From Lewinellaceae bacterium (lineage in GTDB: Bacteria; Bacteroidota; Bacteroidia; Chitinophagales; Saprospiraceae), in NCBI GenBank assembly GCA_020636095.1, contig JACJYN010000007.1, forward strand, positions 1 to 64,000: a stretch of DNA of 64,000 nt, given 5' to 3'. Positions 24,392-33,275 of this stretch are shown here, one piece after another; within the stretch, counting starts at the first letter, position 1; every line of letters begins with the position of its first letter. The translations under genes and the position numbers were made by a program. The notes under the pieces are model-generated. The model was not told the DNA's origin and searched no databases. It saw only the letters and a program-made list of their open reading frames with translations.

Positions 24392-26488
24392 ATGAAAAAT
24401 ATAAAACTAATCCTTGCGCTTGTCGCCGTTTTTGCCGTCCGGAGCCTGTGGGCTCAGGATGATGATTTTCGAAAAACAGCCCCTGCTCCGGGCCCTGCTC
24501 CCAAGATACAATTTGGGGAATACGAAGAATTCACGCTGGACAATGGCTTGCAGGTGATCGTAGTGGAAAACCACAAGCTGCCCCGCATCGCGTTCAACCT
24601 GCTGGTGGATGTGCCGCCGGTGAAGGAAGGGGAATTCGCCGGCGCCGCCGAGATGGCCGGCGATATGCTGGGCCGGGGCACGGAGAGCCGCTCCAAAGCG
24701 GAGATCGATGCCGCCGTCGATTTTATTGGCGCTGAGTTTAGCACCGATGAAAACGGAATATCCGGCGCCTGCCTTACCCGGCACAAGGACAAGTTGCTGG
24801 AGGTGATGGCGGATGTGCTGTTGCACCCGGCGTTCCCGGAGGAAGAGTTTGAGAAGCTGAAAAAGAACCGCCTCTCTGAATTGTCCAGCCAGGAGGACGA
24901 CCCCAATTTCATCGCTGGCAACGTAGCGCAGGTGCTGCGATTTGGTGAACATCCCTACGGCGAGGCGCCCACCGAGCAGAGCATAGAGGCGGTTACGATT
25001 GATCGGTGTAAGGCTTATTACACAAGTTACTTCATGCCCAATACTTCCTACCTCGCTATCATTGGGGACATCAAAATGAAAGAGGCGAAGGAGATTGCGG
25101 AAAAATATTTCGGAGCCTGGGAAAAGGGAACGCTTTCCAGGGAATTCTTCAAGCGCCCGGAAGCGCCTTCCGAGCCGGTGGTCGCCTTCGTCGATAAGCC
25201 GGGAGCGGTGCAGTCGGTCATCGATATCACCTATCCGGTGAACCTGAAGCCCGGCTCCGAAGACGTCATTATAACAACTGTTTTGAATACCCTGCTGGGC
25301 AGCGGCGGCCTCAACAGCCGTTTGAACAGCAATATTCGGGAAGATAAAGGCTATTCCTACGGGGTTCGTTCCACGTTGAATTCCGATAAGTATGTTGGAT
25401 ATTTTTCAGCCGGCGGTAGTGTGCGCAATGAGGTGACCGATAGCGCTATCGTTCAATTTCTTTATGAGATGAACCGCATGCGCGATGAAGCAGTTTCCGC
25501 CCAGGAACTGCAAAGCACCAAGAACTACATCACCGGCTTCTTTGCCCGGGCGATGGAGCGGCCGGAGACCGTGGCCCGCCTGGCCCTGAACACCGCGCGG
25601 TACAAGTTGCCCAAGGATTACTACGCCAACTACCTGAAGAATGTGAATGCCGTTACTGCGGAGCAATTACAAGAGGCTGCCAGAAAATACATCCTTCCGG
25701 GGCAGGCCTACATCGTCGTCGTAGGCAATAAAGCCGAGGTGGCGGACAAACTGGGCCGGTTCGCCGGTAGTGGCGCTGTCACCTTCTTTGATCTATCCGG
25801 CAACCCCTTATCCAGTTCGGAGGAGGCCCTGCCCGAAGGGCTCACCGCTTTGGATGTGGTGAATAACTACCTGGCGGCTATCGGCGGCCGGGAACAGCTG
25901 GAGGCTGTAAAAGACCTGACCCTGAATATGAGCACCACCGTACAGGGGATGGCCATGCAGATGACCCTGCAGCGCAAGCCGCCGGAAAAAATGGCCATGA
26001 AGGTGGAGATGAACGGCATGGTGGTCAACGAAACCCGTTTTGACGGGAAACGCGGGTTGGTCAGCGCTATGGGACAGGAGCAAAAACTGGAAGGAGAAGA
26101 CGCCGAAAGCATGAAGAGCCAGGCCATGATCTTCCCCGAGCTCCATTATGGGGATAAAGGGTACGAACTGGTGCTCGATGGCGTTGAACCGTTGGATGGA
26201 AAAAAGGCGTACCGCATCCTGGCCACTGAGCCTTCCGGTGAGCAGTCTACCTCCTATTACGATGTTCAAACCGGCCTGAAAGTCAAGGTGATTTCCACCC
26301 GGGACGCCGGCCCTCAGGGCCCGGTCACGGTCACCAACGAACTCAGCGATTATAAAGAAGTGGACGGCATCCGGATTCCGCATGAGATGAAAACTTCCGG
26401 CATGGCGCCCTTTCCCCTGACGATGAAGGTCGAATCCGTAGCGGTCAACAGCGGCCTGTCGGATGACATCTTTACGGTGGAGGAGTAA
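24392..26488 (+). CDS. M16 family protein, non-catalytic subunit with C-terminal extension
   Basis: 698 residues with a signal peptide (ends SLWAQ, residue 21). An M16 fold follows, in which the zinc motif is replaced (residues 82-90, FAGAAEMAG instead of HxxEH), so it cannot bind zinc as a peptidase. The motif GYSYGVRSTL and the dimer-type C-terminal half are retained. An extension of about 190 residues begins near residue 510 (LTALDVVNNYLAAIGGREQLEAVK) and looks like a LolA/outer-membrane-lipoprotein-carrier type beta domain. It likely partners the upstream enzyme. ATG at 24392 is chosen for the signal peptide; an earlier in-frame start overlaps the previous gene. Confidence 0.92.
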   Translation: MKNIKLILALVAVFAVRSLWAQDDDFRKTAPAPGPAPKIQFGEYEEFTLDNGLQVIVVENHKLPRIAFNLLVDVPPVKEGEFAGAAEMAGDMLGRGTESRSKAEIDAAVDFIGAEFSTDENGISGACLTRHKDKLLEVMADVLLHPAFPEEEFEKLKKNRLSELSSQEDDPNFIAGNVAQVLRFGEHPYGEAPTEQSIEAVTIDRCKAYYTSYFMPNTSYLAIIGDIKMKEAKEIAEKYFGAWEKGTLSREFFKRPEAPSEPVVAFVDKPGAVQSVIDITYPVNLKPGSEDVIITTVLNTLLGSGGLNSRLNSNIREDKGYSYGVRSTLNSDKYVGYFSAGGSVRNEVTDSAIVQFLYEMNRMRDEAVSAQELQSTKNYITGFFARAMERPETVARLALNTARYKLPKDYYANYLKNVNAVTAEQLQEAARKYILPGQAYIVVVGNKAEVADKLGRFAGSGAVTFFDLSGNPLSSSEEALPEGLTALDVVNNYLAAIGGREQLEAVKDLTLNMSTTVQGMAMQMTLQRKPPEKMAMKVEMNGMVVNETRFDGKRGLVSAMGQEQKLEGEDAESMKSQAMIFPELHYGDKGYELVLDGVEPLDGKKAYRILATEPSGEQSTSYYDVQTGLKVKVISTRDAGPQGPVTVTNELSDYKEVDGIRIPHEMKTSGMAPFPLTMKVESVAVNSGLSDDIFTVEE

Positions 26489-26513
26489 CGGCGGGCAGAC
26501 AGCAAAACAGTTG

Positions 26514-26567
26514 TTGGCTGGCAGTTGTTGGTTGATTGTTCATTCTTCACCAACAAATGCCAGCCAA
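26514..26567. terminator. Hairpin after the M16 pair
   Basis: Perfect 10-bp inverted repeat TTGGCTGGCA / TGCCAGCCAA with a 34-base loop, lying between the M16 stop and the asparaginase-like start. There is no clear T-run, so it may be a weak terminator or an mRNA-stabilising hairpin. Confidence 0.4.
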
Positions 26568-26583
26568 TAATAAACAACAATCC

Positions 26584-27078
26584 ATGATCCAAGTATTTGT
26601 AACCGGCGGCACCTTCGATAAGGAATACAACTACATTTCCGGCAAACTGTATTTCAAGGACACCCATTTGCCCAGCATGTTCGACCTGGGCCGCTGCGCC
26701 CTGGATATCGACCTGAAGACCCTCATGATGGTCGACAGCCTGGAAATGCGGGAAGAAGACCGGGAGATCATCGCCTATAACTGCCGCCGCTGTGTTTATG
26801 ATAAGATTCTCATTACGCATGGAACCGACCGGATTGTAGACACCGCCCGGTACCTGGCCGAGCATCCTATTGAAGGGAAGACCATCGTGCTGACCGGCGC
26901 CATGATTCCTTATGCTTTCGGGACGTCTTCCGATGGCTTCTTCAACCTGGGCAGCGCACTGGCCTTTGTTCAGGTTCTTCCGCCGGACGTGTATGTGGTG
27001 ATGAATGGCCGCCACTTCCACTGGGATAATGTGGTGAAAAATACCAAGACGGGCTTTTTTGAAGAAATCAATGCTTGA
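26584..27078 (+). CDS. Single-domain asparaginase-like protein
   Basis: 164 residues matching only the N-terminal domain of L-asparaginase: nucleophile motif VTGGTFDKEYN (Thr about 9), THGTDRIVDTA (second Thr-Asp site) and VLTGAMIPY. The usual C-terminal domain (another 150 residues) is absent. Short stand-alone versions exist as a family of unknown activity, so asparaginase activity is not assured. The start at 26584 (MIQVFVTGGT) gives the family N-terminus. It is followed 21 bp later by a small membrane protein gene. Confidence 0.85.
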   Translation: MIQVFVTGGTFDKEYNYISGKLYFKDTHLPSMFDLGRCALDIDLKTLMMVDSLEMREEDREIIAYNCRRCVYDKILITHGTDRIVDTARYLAEHPIEGKTIVLTGAMIPYAFGTSSDGFFNLGSALAFVQVLPPDVYVVMNGRHFHWDNVVKNTKTGFFEEINA

Positions 27079-27099
27079 GTTAGCAAAGCAAAACTTACC

Positions 27100-27330
27100 A
27101 TGGAATACCTCGGATTGATCATCGAACTGCTCTTTCTGGCAATGGGCATTTACATTTATCTGTTCGCTACCGGCCGCCTGCGGTCCAATGACCAAGAGGC
27201 TCAGAAGCGCGCCGAAGCGTTTCGCCGCCGCAATGGAACCTGGATGCGCATCGCCGCCCTTTTACTCATCGCTCTGATGGCCGTCAACATTTGTCTGCAT
27301 GTGATGCAACTCCTGGCTCCAGCCCAGTAA
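27100..27330 (+). CDS. Small two-helix membrane protein
   Basis: 76 residues with two hydrophobic segments (about 3-25 and 50-70) separated by a basic/acidic loop rich in Arg and Glu. I do not recognise a family. The coding look (good third-position GC, spacing to the previous gene) supports a real gene, likely co-transcribed with the asparaginase-like gene. Confidence 0.7.
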   Translation: MEYLGLIIELLFLAMGIYIYLFATGRLRSNDQEAQKRAEAFRRRNGTWMRIAALLLIALMAVNICLHVMQLLAPAQ

Positions 27331-27478
27331 AAGAAGGAGAAAGATCATTTTCATGGAAGCCAAAGTGTAACCATTGGAATTTTTGCGTTATGGTAAAACA
27401 ATGGCGTGTTAATGTTTAGTGTAATACTCCGGAAAAAAAATCGTTATTCCTTTCGTACCTTGGGGCGCGAGGGTAGGA

Positions 27479-27527
27479 TGTATGGCGCAGGTTCAGGGTT
27501 ATGTCACCCAACCCGTGAATCCATACA
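27479..27527 (+). other. Stem-loop upstream of the first CotH gene
   Basis: TGTATGG pairs with CCATACA as the outer stem, and GGTTCAGGGTT with AACCCGTGAATCC inside it, forming a long imperfect hairpin 100 bases before the CotH start. It could be a structured leader, a terminator of the previous unit without T-run, or chance. The rest of 27331-27628 shows no gene. Confidence 0.35.
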
Positions 27528-27628
27528 ACCCTGACTCCATAAACTCCCTCATGTTAGGAATAAATTTCTTAATATTGCAATGCAAAAATCATAATTTGTT
27601 ATAATCCTGAAATCACATCTATCCAAAT

Positions 27629-29242
27629 ATGAAAAGAAGCATTCTGATCTTATTCAGCCTATTTTTCCTGAGCACTTTTTCCCCTGTTGTGGCACAAGAC
27701 GATTTCTACGATGTGAATTCCATCCAGGAGATAAAGATTACATTTGATCAGGACAACTGGCGCTATGTGCTGGACTCGCTGCGCTTCAACGGCGAGGGCC
27801 TGCTGTTGGGGTCCATTGAGATCAATGGGCAGAAGTTTAACGACATCGGCGTCCGCTATCGGGGCAGCCGCTCATTTCAACCGGGCAATAAGCGCAATAG
27901 CCTTTACATCAAGCTCAACTTTATTGATAAGGAGCAGAGCTACCAGGGCCAGCAGACGGTCAAGCTGTCGAGCGCGTTGCGCGACCCGAGTATGGTGCGG
28001 GAAGTGCTGGGCTACGAAATTGCCCGCAAATACATGCCGGCGCCTCGCGCCAATTATACCAAAGTGATCGTCAACGGTGAATACTACGGCCTGTTCGTCA
28101 ATGTAGAGCCGATCGACGATGCTTTTCTAACCCATCATTTCGGCAACAGCAAGGGCACCTTTGTGCAGTGCGCTCCCAACCTGGTAGAGGAAGAACCCCA
28201 GGGCTGTAAAAGTGACGTCTTCGGCTCTTTGCAGTATGACAACAGCGCCAAGTGTTACCTCCACAACTTCGTGCTGCTTTCGGAATCCGGATGGGACGAC
28301 CTCATCGAGTTGACATACGTCCTCAACCAGAAACCGGATGAAGTCAGCCGGGTACTGGATGTAGACCGCACCCTCTGGATGCTGGCTTACAATAACCTGC
28401 TGGTGAACCTGAGCAGCTATACCGGCCGCTATTCTGAAAACTATTACCTTTATAAAGATGAGCAGGGCCACTTCCTGCCCATCCTATACGACCTCAACCT
28501 GTGTTTTGGCAGTTATAAGAATACGGGAATAGGTTCCGACCTTAAGCTCAAGGAACTTCAGGAAATGGACCCGCTGCTGCACATCGACAATTCGGCCAAA
28601 CCGCTGATCAGCCGCTTGCTGGGCAATGAGGAATACAAGAAAATCTACCTGGCGCATATGCGCAACATCATGGGCGACTTTTTCCGTAAGGACCAATACG
28701 CCGAGCGCGCCAAAGAACTGCAGGGCCTGATCCGCAAAGCATTTGAAGAGGACACGAACCGCTACTACAGCATGGAAGACTTCGATGCCAGCCTCAATGA
28801 GACCATCGGTAAGCGGAGCCGCATTCCCGGCCTCAAGGAACTGATGGGGCCTCGTACCGCTTTCCTGAAAGAGAATCCGCTCCTGTCAGTGGTGCCCCCT
28901 GAGGTGAGCGATGTGACGGTTAGCCGCCGGGAACGTTTTTCTTCCGAAAAAGTGACGGATTTTAAAATCCAGGCCCGCATCGATAAGTTCCCCAAAAGTG
29001 TAACCATTTATTATCGTTTTGACCCTTCCATGCCCTTCAGCAAAATGGAAATGCGGGACGACGGGCAACACAACGACGGAGAGGCGGAAGACAGCGTCTT
29101 TGGCGCAGTCGTCACGCCTAAAAGTGACAGCAAAACGATAGAGTATTTTATCTTTGCTGAAAACGCCAAGGCCGTGACTTTCGATCCGCCGCGCTATATG
29201 TATGAGCAATATTCAGCCAGCCTGGAAGAGCTGAACAACTAA
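27629..29242 (+). CDS. Secreted CotH-family protein, copy 1
   Basis: 537 residues with a signal peptide (1-22, ends VVAQ) and a CotH domain. CotH proteins have an atypical kinase fold; the spore-coat member phosphorylates coat proteins, while bacterial secreted members are mostly uncharacterised. Visible landmarks are GVRYRGSRSF, YEIARKYMPAPRANYTKVIVNGEYYGLFVNVE and LPILYDLNLCFGS with the metal-binding Asp at about residue 287. A C-terminal beta domain (VSDVTVSRRERFS to the end, with DDGQHNDGEAEDSVFGAVV) resembles a fibronectin-like exported segment. No T9SS sorting tail is present. A close paralogue follows directly. Confidence 0.9.
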   Translation: MKRSILILFSLFFLSTFSPVVAQDDFYDVNSIQEIKITFDQDNWRYVLDSLRFNGEGLLLGSIEINGQKFNDIGVRYRGSRSFQPGNKRNSLYIKLNFIDKEQSYQGQQTVKLSSALRDPSMVREVLGYEIARKYMPAPRANYTKVIVNGEYYGLFVNVEPIDDAFLTHHFGNSKGTFVQCAPNLVEEEPQGCKSDVFGSLQYDNSAKCYLHNFVLLSESGWDDLIELTYVLNQKPDEVSRVLDVDRTLWMLAYNNLLVNLSSYTGRYSENYYLYKDEQGHFLPILYDLNLCFGSYKNTGIGSDLKLKELQEMDPLLHIDNSAKPLISRLLGNEEYKKIYLAHMRNIMGDFFRKDQYAERAKELQGLIRKAFEEDTNRYYSMEDFDASLNETIGKRSRIPGLKELMGPRTAFLKENPLLSVVPPEVSDVTVSRRERFSSEKVTDFKIQARIDKFPKSVTIYYRFDPSMPFSKMEMRDDGQHNDGEAEDSVFGAVVTPKSDSKTIEYFIFAENAKAVTFDPPRYMYEQYSASLEELNN

Positions 29243-29260
29243 AACCGGCTCTCGAGTGGG

Positions 29261-29313
29261 AATTGCGAAGGTCCGTTGGGCATAGTGCTCCGGGGCTTCG
29301 CAATTTTCGTTTT
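29261..29313 (+). terminator. Intrinsic terminator between the CotH genes
   Basis: Perfect 10-bp stem AATTGCGAAG (29261-29270) / CTTCGCAATT (29296-29305) followed by TTCGTTTTT. It lies 18 bases after the first CotH stop codon, so the second CotH gene probably has its own promoter or relies on read-through. Confidence 0.8.
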
Positions 29314-29340
29314 TGGCCCTTTGTCTAGAAACATTTGCTT

Positions 29341-30981
29341 ATGATACGGTATCTATCCTTACTGGCCGCCTTGTTCATCTTTACCCCCCTTTGGGCTCAA
29401 AAGGAGGAAGCCGGGCTGTTTGAGGTCGGAAAAGTGAAGGAGCTTCGCCTCGTTTTTAAGGAGAAAAACTGGGACCAGGTGCTGGATTCGCTCAAACAGG
29501 GAGGCGACGAGCAGCGCCTGGTGGGCGACGCCTCTTTTGAGGGCAAGGTATATAAAGGAGTAGGGGTGCGTTATAAAGGAAACAGCTCCTTTTTCGCCGT
29601 TAGCAAATCCGGTTCGTCCAAGCTACCTTTTAATATCGATTTTAACCATACCCACAAGGATCAGAAGTTGCCGGGTGGAGTGGATAAGATCAAACTGAGC
29701 AATATTTTTCGGGATCCTTCCTTCCTGCGGGAGGTGCTTTCTTATGAGATCGCCCGCCGCTACATGCCGGCGCCCCGCGCCAATTTCGTCCAGCTGTTTA
29801 TCAACGACGTCTACCTCGGGCTCTACAACAGCACCGAATCCGTTGAGGATGAATTCCTGGAGCAGTATTTTAAGGGCGATAATGGCATCCTCTTCAAGTG
29901 CGACCCTACCTGGGGCTACAAGGAGCAACCCGGTTGCCCGGAAGGCGATAAGGCTTCGCTGCAGTATCTCGGGCCGGATTCCACCTGTTACCAGGGCCTG
30001 TACGAGGTGAAATCCGATTTTGGCTGGCAAAAACTCATCGAACTGGCCAAGGTCCTCAACCAGGAACCGCAGAAGCTGGATTCCATCTTCAATATCGACC
30101 AGGCTCTTTGGATGCTGGCGTTCAACATCGTGCTGGTCAATCTCGACAGCTACACCGGCCGGTTTTGTCACAATTATTACCTCTACCGGGACAAGGAGGG
30201 GGTTTTTCACCCCATCGTCTGGGATATGAACCTTTCTTTTGGAGGTTTTCGCTACGATGGCTCCAAAGACAGCCCGCTGTCCAACGAAGAGATGCAAACC
30301 CTGAGCCCCTTTGTCCACTATAAGGAAAAAAACGAGAAGCGCCCCCTGATTACCAACCTGCTGTCGGAGAGCCTCTACCGGAAAATGTACGTGGCGCACA
30401 TTCGCACCATCCTCAATGATTATTTTGTCGATAGCACTTATCTTCACCGGGCCCGGGAGATACAGGAGATGATCACCCCCTATGTTCAAAGCGATTCGAA
30501 CCGGCTGTACGCCTACGAGACGTTTACCAAAAACCTTTACGAAACGGCCAAGGCCGATAAAGCAAGCATCATCGGCATAGCCGAGCTGATGGGGCCACGT
30601 ACCGAATACCTGAAAAACCATCCCCTGATCGGCAAAGAGCCGCCGGTAATCTCGGAGGTTAAACACATCGACTACGGAGAGATTGTTGCCGTCAACGCGA
30701 AACTGGAAGGGGCGGAGGGCGCCTGGCTTTTCTACCGGTACGGCAAGATCGGCCCCTGGAAAAAGCTGGAAATGTTTGATGATAGCGGGCACGATGACCA
30801 GATGGCGGAGGACGGCATCTGGGGCGCCACCATTACCATAGACAAGGAAAAGAAAAAGCCTGTTCAGTATTTTGTCGTTGCCGAAAACCAGTATACGGCG
30901 GCCCTCAGCCCGGAGCGGGCTTCCTTCGAGGTCTATTCCACTGCCGAAGAAACCAGCACGGTAAAAAAAGGATACAAGTAA
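29341..30981 (+). CDS. Secreted CotH-family protein, copy 2
   Basis: 546-residue paralogue of the preceding gene with the same layout: signal peptide (ends LWAQ), GVRYKGNSSF, YEIARRYMPAPRANFVQLFINDVYLGLYNSTE, FHPIVWDMNLSFGGF (Asp near residue 293), and the C-terminal DDSGHDDQMAEDGIWGATITI domain. Sequence divergence from copy 1 is large, so the duplication is old. ATG at 29341 is used; a TTG two codons earlier is unlikely. A broken YheT-type gene begins 13 bp downstream. Confidence 0.9.
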   Translation: MIRYLSLLAALFIFTPLWAQKEEAGLFEVGKVKELRLVFKEKNWDQVLDSLKQGGDEQRLVGDASFEGKVYKGVGVRYKGNSSFFAVSKSGSSKLPFNIDFNHTHKDQKLPGGVDKIKLSNIFRDPSFLREVLSYEIARRYMPAPRANFVQLFINDVYLGLYNSTESVEDEFLEQYFKGDNGILFKCDPTWGYKEQPGCPEGDKASLQYLGPDSTCYQGLYEVKSDFGWQKLIELAKVLNQEPQKLDSIFNIDQALWMLAFNIVLVNLDSYTGRFCHNYYLYRDKEGVFHPIVWDMNLSFGGFRYDGSKDSPLSNEEMQTLSPFVHYKEKNEKRPLITNLLSESLYRKMYVAHIRTILNDYFVDSTYLHRAREIQEMITPYVQSDSNRLYAYETFTKNLYETAKADKASIIGIAELMGPRTEYLKNHPLIGKEPPVISEVKHIDYGEIVAVNAKLEGAEGAWLFYRYGKIGPWKKLEMFDDSGHDDQMAEDGIWGATITIDKEKKKPVQYFVVAENQYTAALSPERASFEVYSTAEETSTVKKGYK

Positions 30982-30994
30982 TTTCTACCAAGCC

Positions 30995-31597
30995 ATGCCC
31001 CTGATCGAACCTTCCTCTTATACCCGGCCTCCTTTTTATCAGTTCAACGGCCATCTGCAGACGTTGCTGCCCGCCCTCCTGCGCCGGGTGGAAGCGCCAT
31101 ACGAGCGCGAACGCCTCACTCTGCCCGATGGCGATTTTCTCGACCTGGATTGGATCGATCGGGGCAGCCGGCGCCTGGTTATTCTCACCCACGGCCTGGA
31201 AGGCAATTCCGATCGCCATTATATGAAAGGCATGGCCAACCTGTTTGCCGAACAATACCCCGGCGCCATTGACGCCAGTAAGTTGGATGAAGTCCGAGAA
31301 TGGCGCGATTTCGATAACTTTTTCTCCGCTCCCCTCAATGGCTATGAAGATGCAGCGGACTTTTACCGGCGGGCCTCCGCCCAAAACTACATGGCGGGCA
31401 CTGACCGCCCCATCCTCCTGGTGAACGCCGTTAACGACCCCATCCTGCCGCCGGAGTGCTCTCCGGTAGCATTGTGTGAACAGCACGATAAGATCTTCCT
31501 GGAAATGCCTCAGAAAGGGGGGCATGTTGGGTTTACTTTGCCGAAAGCCGGCTACGCCTGGTCGGAGTACCGGGCGCTGGAGTGGTGTGGAGGGTAG
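30995..31597 (+). pseudogene. YheT-type alpha/beta hydrolase with in-frame central deletion
   Basis: The ends match YheT-family hydrolases: N-terminal FNGHLQTLLPALLRR and VILTHGLEGNSDRHYMKGMA, C-terminal DFDNFFSAPLNGYEDAADFY, LLVNAVNDPILPPE and the catalytic histidine in KGGHVGFT. The family is normally about 320 residues; here only 200 remain. After MANLFAEQ the protein jumps to YPGAIDASKLDEVREW, so roughly 120 residues are missing, including the oxyanion region and the nucleophile (GFSLGGN). The frame is kept, so a protein may be made, but it should be inactive. Confidence 0.82.
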
Positions 31598-31651
31598 GGG
31601 GGAATTGTCTGGTTCTTACCATGGCCCAATGTCCGGCGCCGCCTTTGTAAA

Positions 31652-31727
31652 CGTTATATTTTCAATCATTATTTTTATAATCATTATAAAAATGATGATT
31701 ATATTTATAATGATTACTTTTGTAACG
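31652..31727. repeat. AT-rich palindromic repeat, copy B
   Basis: Nested inverted repeat: outer CGTTAtattttcAATCATT paired with AATGATTacttttgTAACG, inner TTTTTATAA / TTATAAAAA around TCA. Related to 20393-20450 and, like it, ends next to GGCC. The rest of 31598-31891 shows no gene; TATATTTC at 31832 is a near match to a -7 box for the next gene. Confidence 0.75.
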
Positions 31728-31891
31728 GCCTTCCCGCCAATTCTACGCTTTTTTCCTTCTGTATAGCAAGTTTTTCCTCGAGATAATATTTTCTGGCTTT
31801 CCTGTCAAATTCTTATCTTGTTACCATCATTTATATTTCATCCGTTGACGCCACCGGTGGAGCCGGATATTTACTCACTCACATACGCATT

Positions 31892-32275
31892 ATGGGAAAG
31901 CTACTACTCTCCGTCCTTTTATTCGGCGCCTCCCTGATCGGCTGCCAGGACAAACAGAACAAAGGCGGCCATCCGGAAGAACTGATCGGCGCCTGGATTC
32001 ATTCACACGAAGATGATACGGATGAGGTAAAGGTGTATCGCCCGGCCAGTTATGCGTTTCCGCCCGCTCGCGGCAGGGAAGGCTTCGAGATCAAAGAAGG
32101 GGGGGAATGTATTTACCACGGCATTGCTCCGGCGGACGGCGGCGCCAGCGAGCCGGCCAGCTGGAGCTGGGAGGATGGCAATCGGCTCGTCATCACGCCT
32201 AAAGCTGCAGGGGCTTCGGAAATGAGGATGGAGGTGGTGTCGGTGGGAGAGGGGATGTTGAAGGTGAAGAAGTGA
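31892..32275 (+). CDS. Lipoprotein, unknown function
   Basis: 127 residues with a lipoprotein signal (LLFGASLIGC, Cys18) and a small beta-rich domain (ELIGAWIHS, then ASWSWEDGNRLVITP), similar in outline to lipocalin-like Bacteroidota lipoproteins. No family could be fixed. It converges with the PorP/SprF gene 80 bp away. Confidence 0.78.
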   Translation: MGKLLLSVLLFGASLIGCQDKQNKGGHPEELIGAWIHSHEDDTDEVKVYRPASYAFPPARGREGFEIKEGGECIYHGIAPADGGASEPASWSWEDGNRLVITPKAAGASEMRMEVVSVGEGMLKVKK

Positions 32276-32354
32276 GGAAAGTGGGGATAGCTCCTGATTG
32301 AGTTCCTCCGAACCCTTGCTACCGGTATAGCCTTCAGTGGGGATGTTGGTGTCT

Positions 32355-33272
32355 TCACAAGCTATAATATCTATAAATAGCTACAAATTCCAAAGTGCTG
32401 CCCAACCCACCTACCCGGGAAGCCAGCGCAAAACTACCCTGGACACCCAGATGCAGGGTGTTGTTAGTGCGGTTGGAGCCGAGGATAAAGCCTCCCATCA
32501 TGCTTAGTGCCCCGTTGGTTGAAAAAGCGCCGCCTGCCCAGAAGCCGCTGAGGTATTCGTAACGGGCCGTAAAGTTGGCGTACCATTGGCCGGGAGAGGT
32601 GAAATGTACCCGTACCGACGGTTCGACTAAGGACTTGTCATTGGCGAAACGGAAACCGAGCAGGGCATTGAAATGCAGGGTTTCCCGCCAATACTCATTG
32701 GCTTGCAGGCCTGCCGGTAGCAGCTGCCGGGCGCCGACTCCCACAAAAAAGCCACTTTCCTCGAAATCGTCTCTGCTCGTACTGGAATAGAGCAAGCCGG
32801 CGCCGGCTTGCAACGACTGGAAATTTTCCCGTACCGCCAGTAGGGCGGGATCGTCGGGTTCATTGGCTACCAGTCCGGCGCCAGAGAAGCGATACCAAAG
32901 CCCATGGCCCGAAATTCCGAAAGAAAGTTGGTCGTCATAGGTGAACAGGGAGTGAATCCGGTAGGCGTAGGCCAGGGCAACACTGGTTTGCCGCAGCGGC
33001 CCGGCCTCGTCCGACCCCAGCCCGAGGCCTAGCCCCATGTTGGCCTCCACAAAGGGAATATGGGCGCCGAGAAAGGCAGTGCGGGGCGCTCCCCGGAACT
33101 CGCTCCACTGTTGCCGGTAATATCCTCCGGCTTCCAGATAATTGAATTGAGCGGTAAGCGCCGGGTTCCACAACCAGCTGTCTATTTGCAGGTTTTGCCC
33201 TTGGGGCAATTGTTGTGCGCGAATGGAGAAGCAAAAAGCAATACCTGATATCAGGGTTAGGAAATATTTCAT
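32355..33272 (-). CDS. PorP/SprF family T9SS-associated outer membrane protein
   Basis: 305 residues, signal peptide (ends IRAQ), then a beta-barrel of the PorP/SprF family. Landmarks are the early WNPALTAQFNYLEAGGYYRQQWSEFRGAPRT motif, seen at the start of nearly all members, and glycine-rich amphipathic strands to the end. These proteins help export or anchor a partner surface protein through type IX secretion and usually sit directly downstream of it. Here the CHU_C adhesin gene ends 3 bases before it, so the two are coupled. Confidence 0.93.
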   Translation of the reverse strand: MKYFLTLISGIAFCFSIRAQQLPQGQNLQIDSWLWNPALTAQFNYLEAGGYYRQQWSEFRGAPRTAFLGAHIPFVEANMGLGLGLGSDEAGPLRQTSVALAYAYRIHSLFTYDDQLSFGISGHGLWYRFSGAGLVANEPDDPALLAVRENFQSLQAGAGLLYSSTSRDDFEESGFFVGVGARQLLPAGLQANEYWRETLHFNALLGFRFANDKSLVEPSVRVHFTSPGQWYANFTARYEYLSGFWAGGAFSTNGALSMMGGFILGSNRTNNTLHLGVQGSFALASRVGGLGSTLEFVAIYRYYSL

Positions 33273-33275
33273 AGC

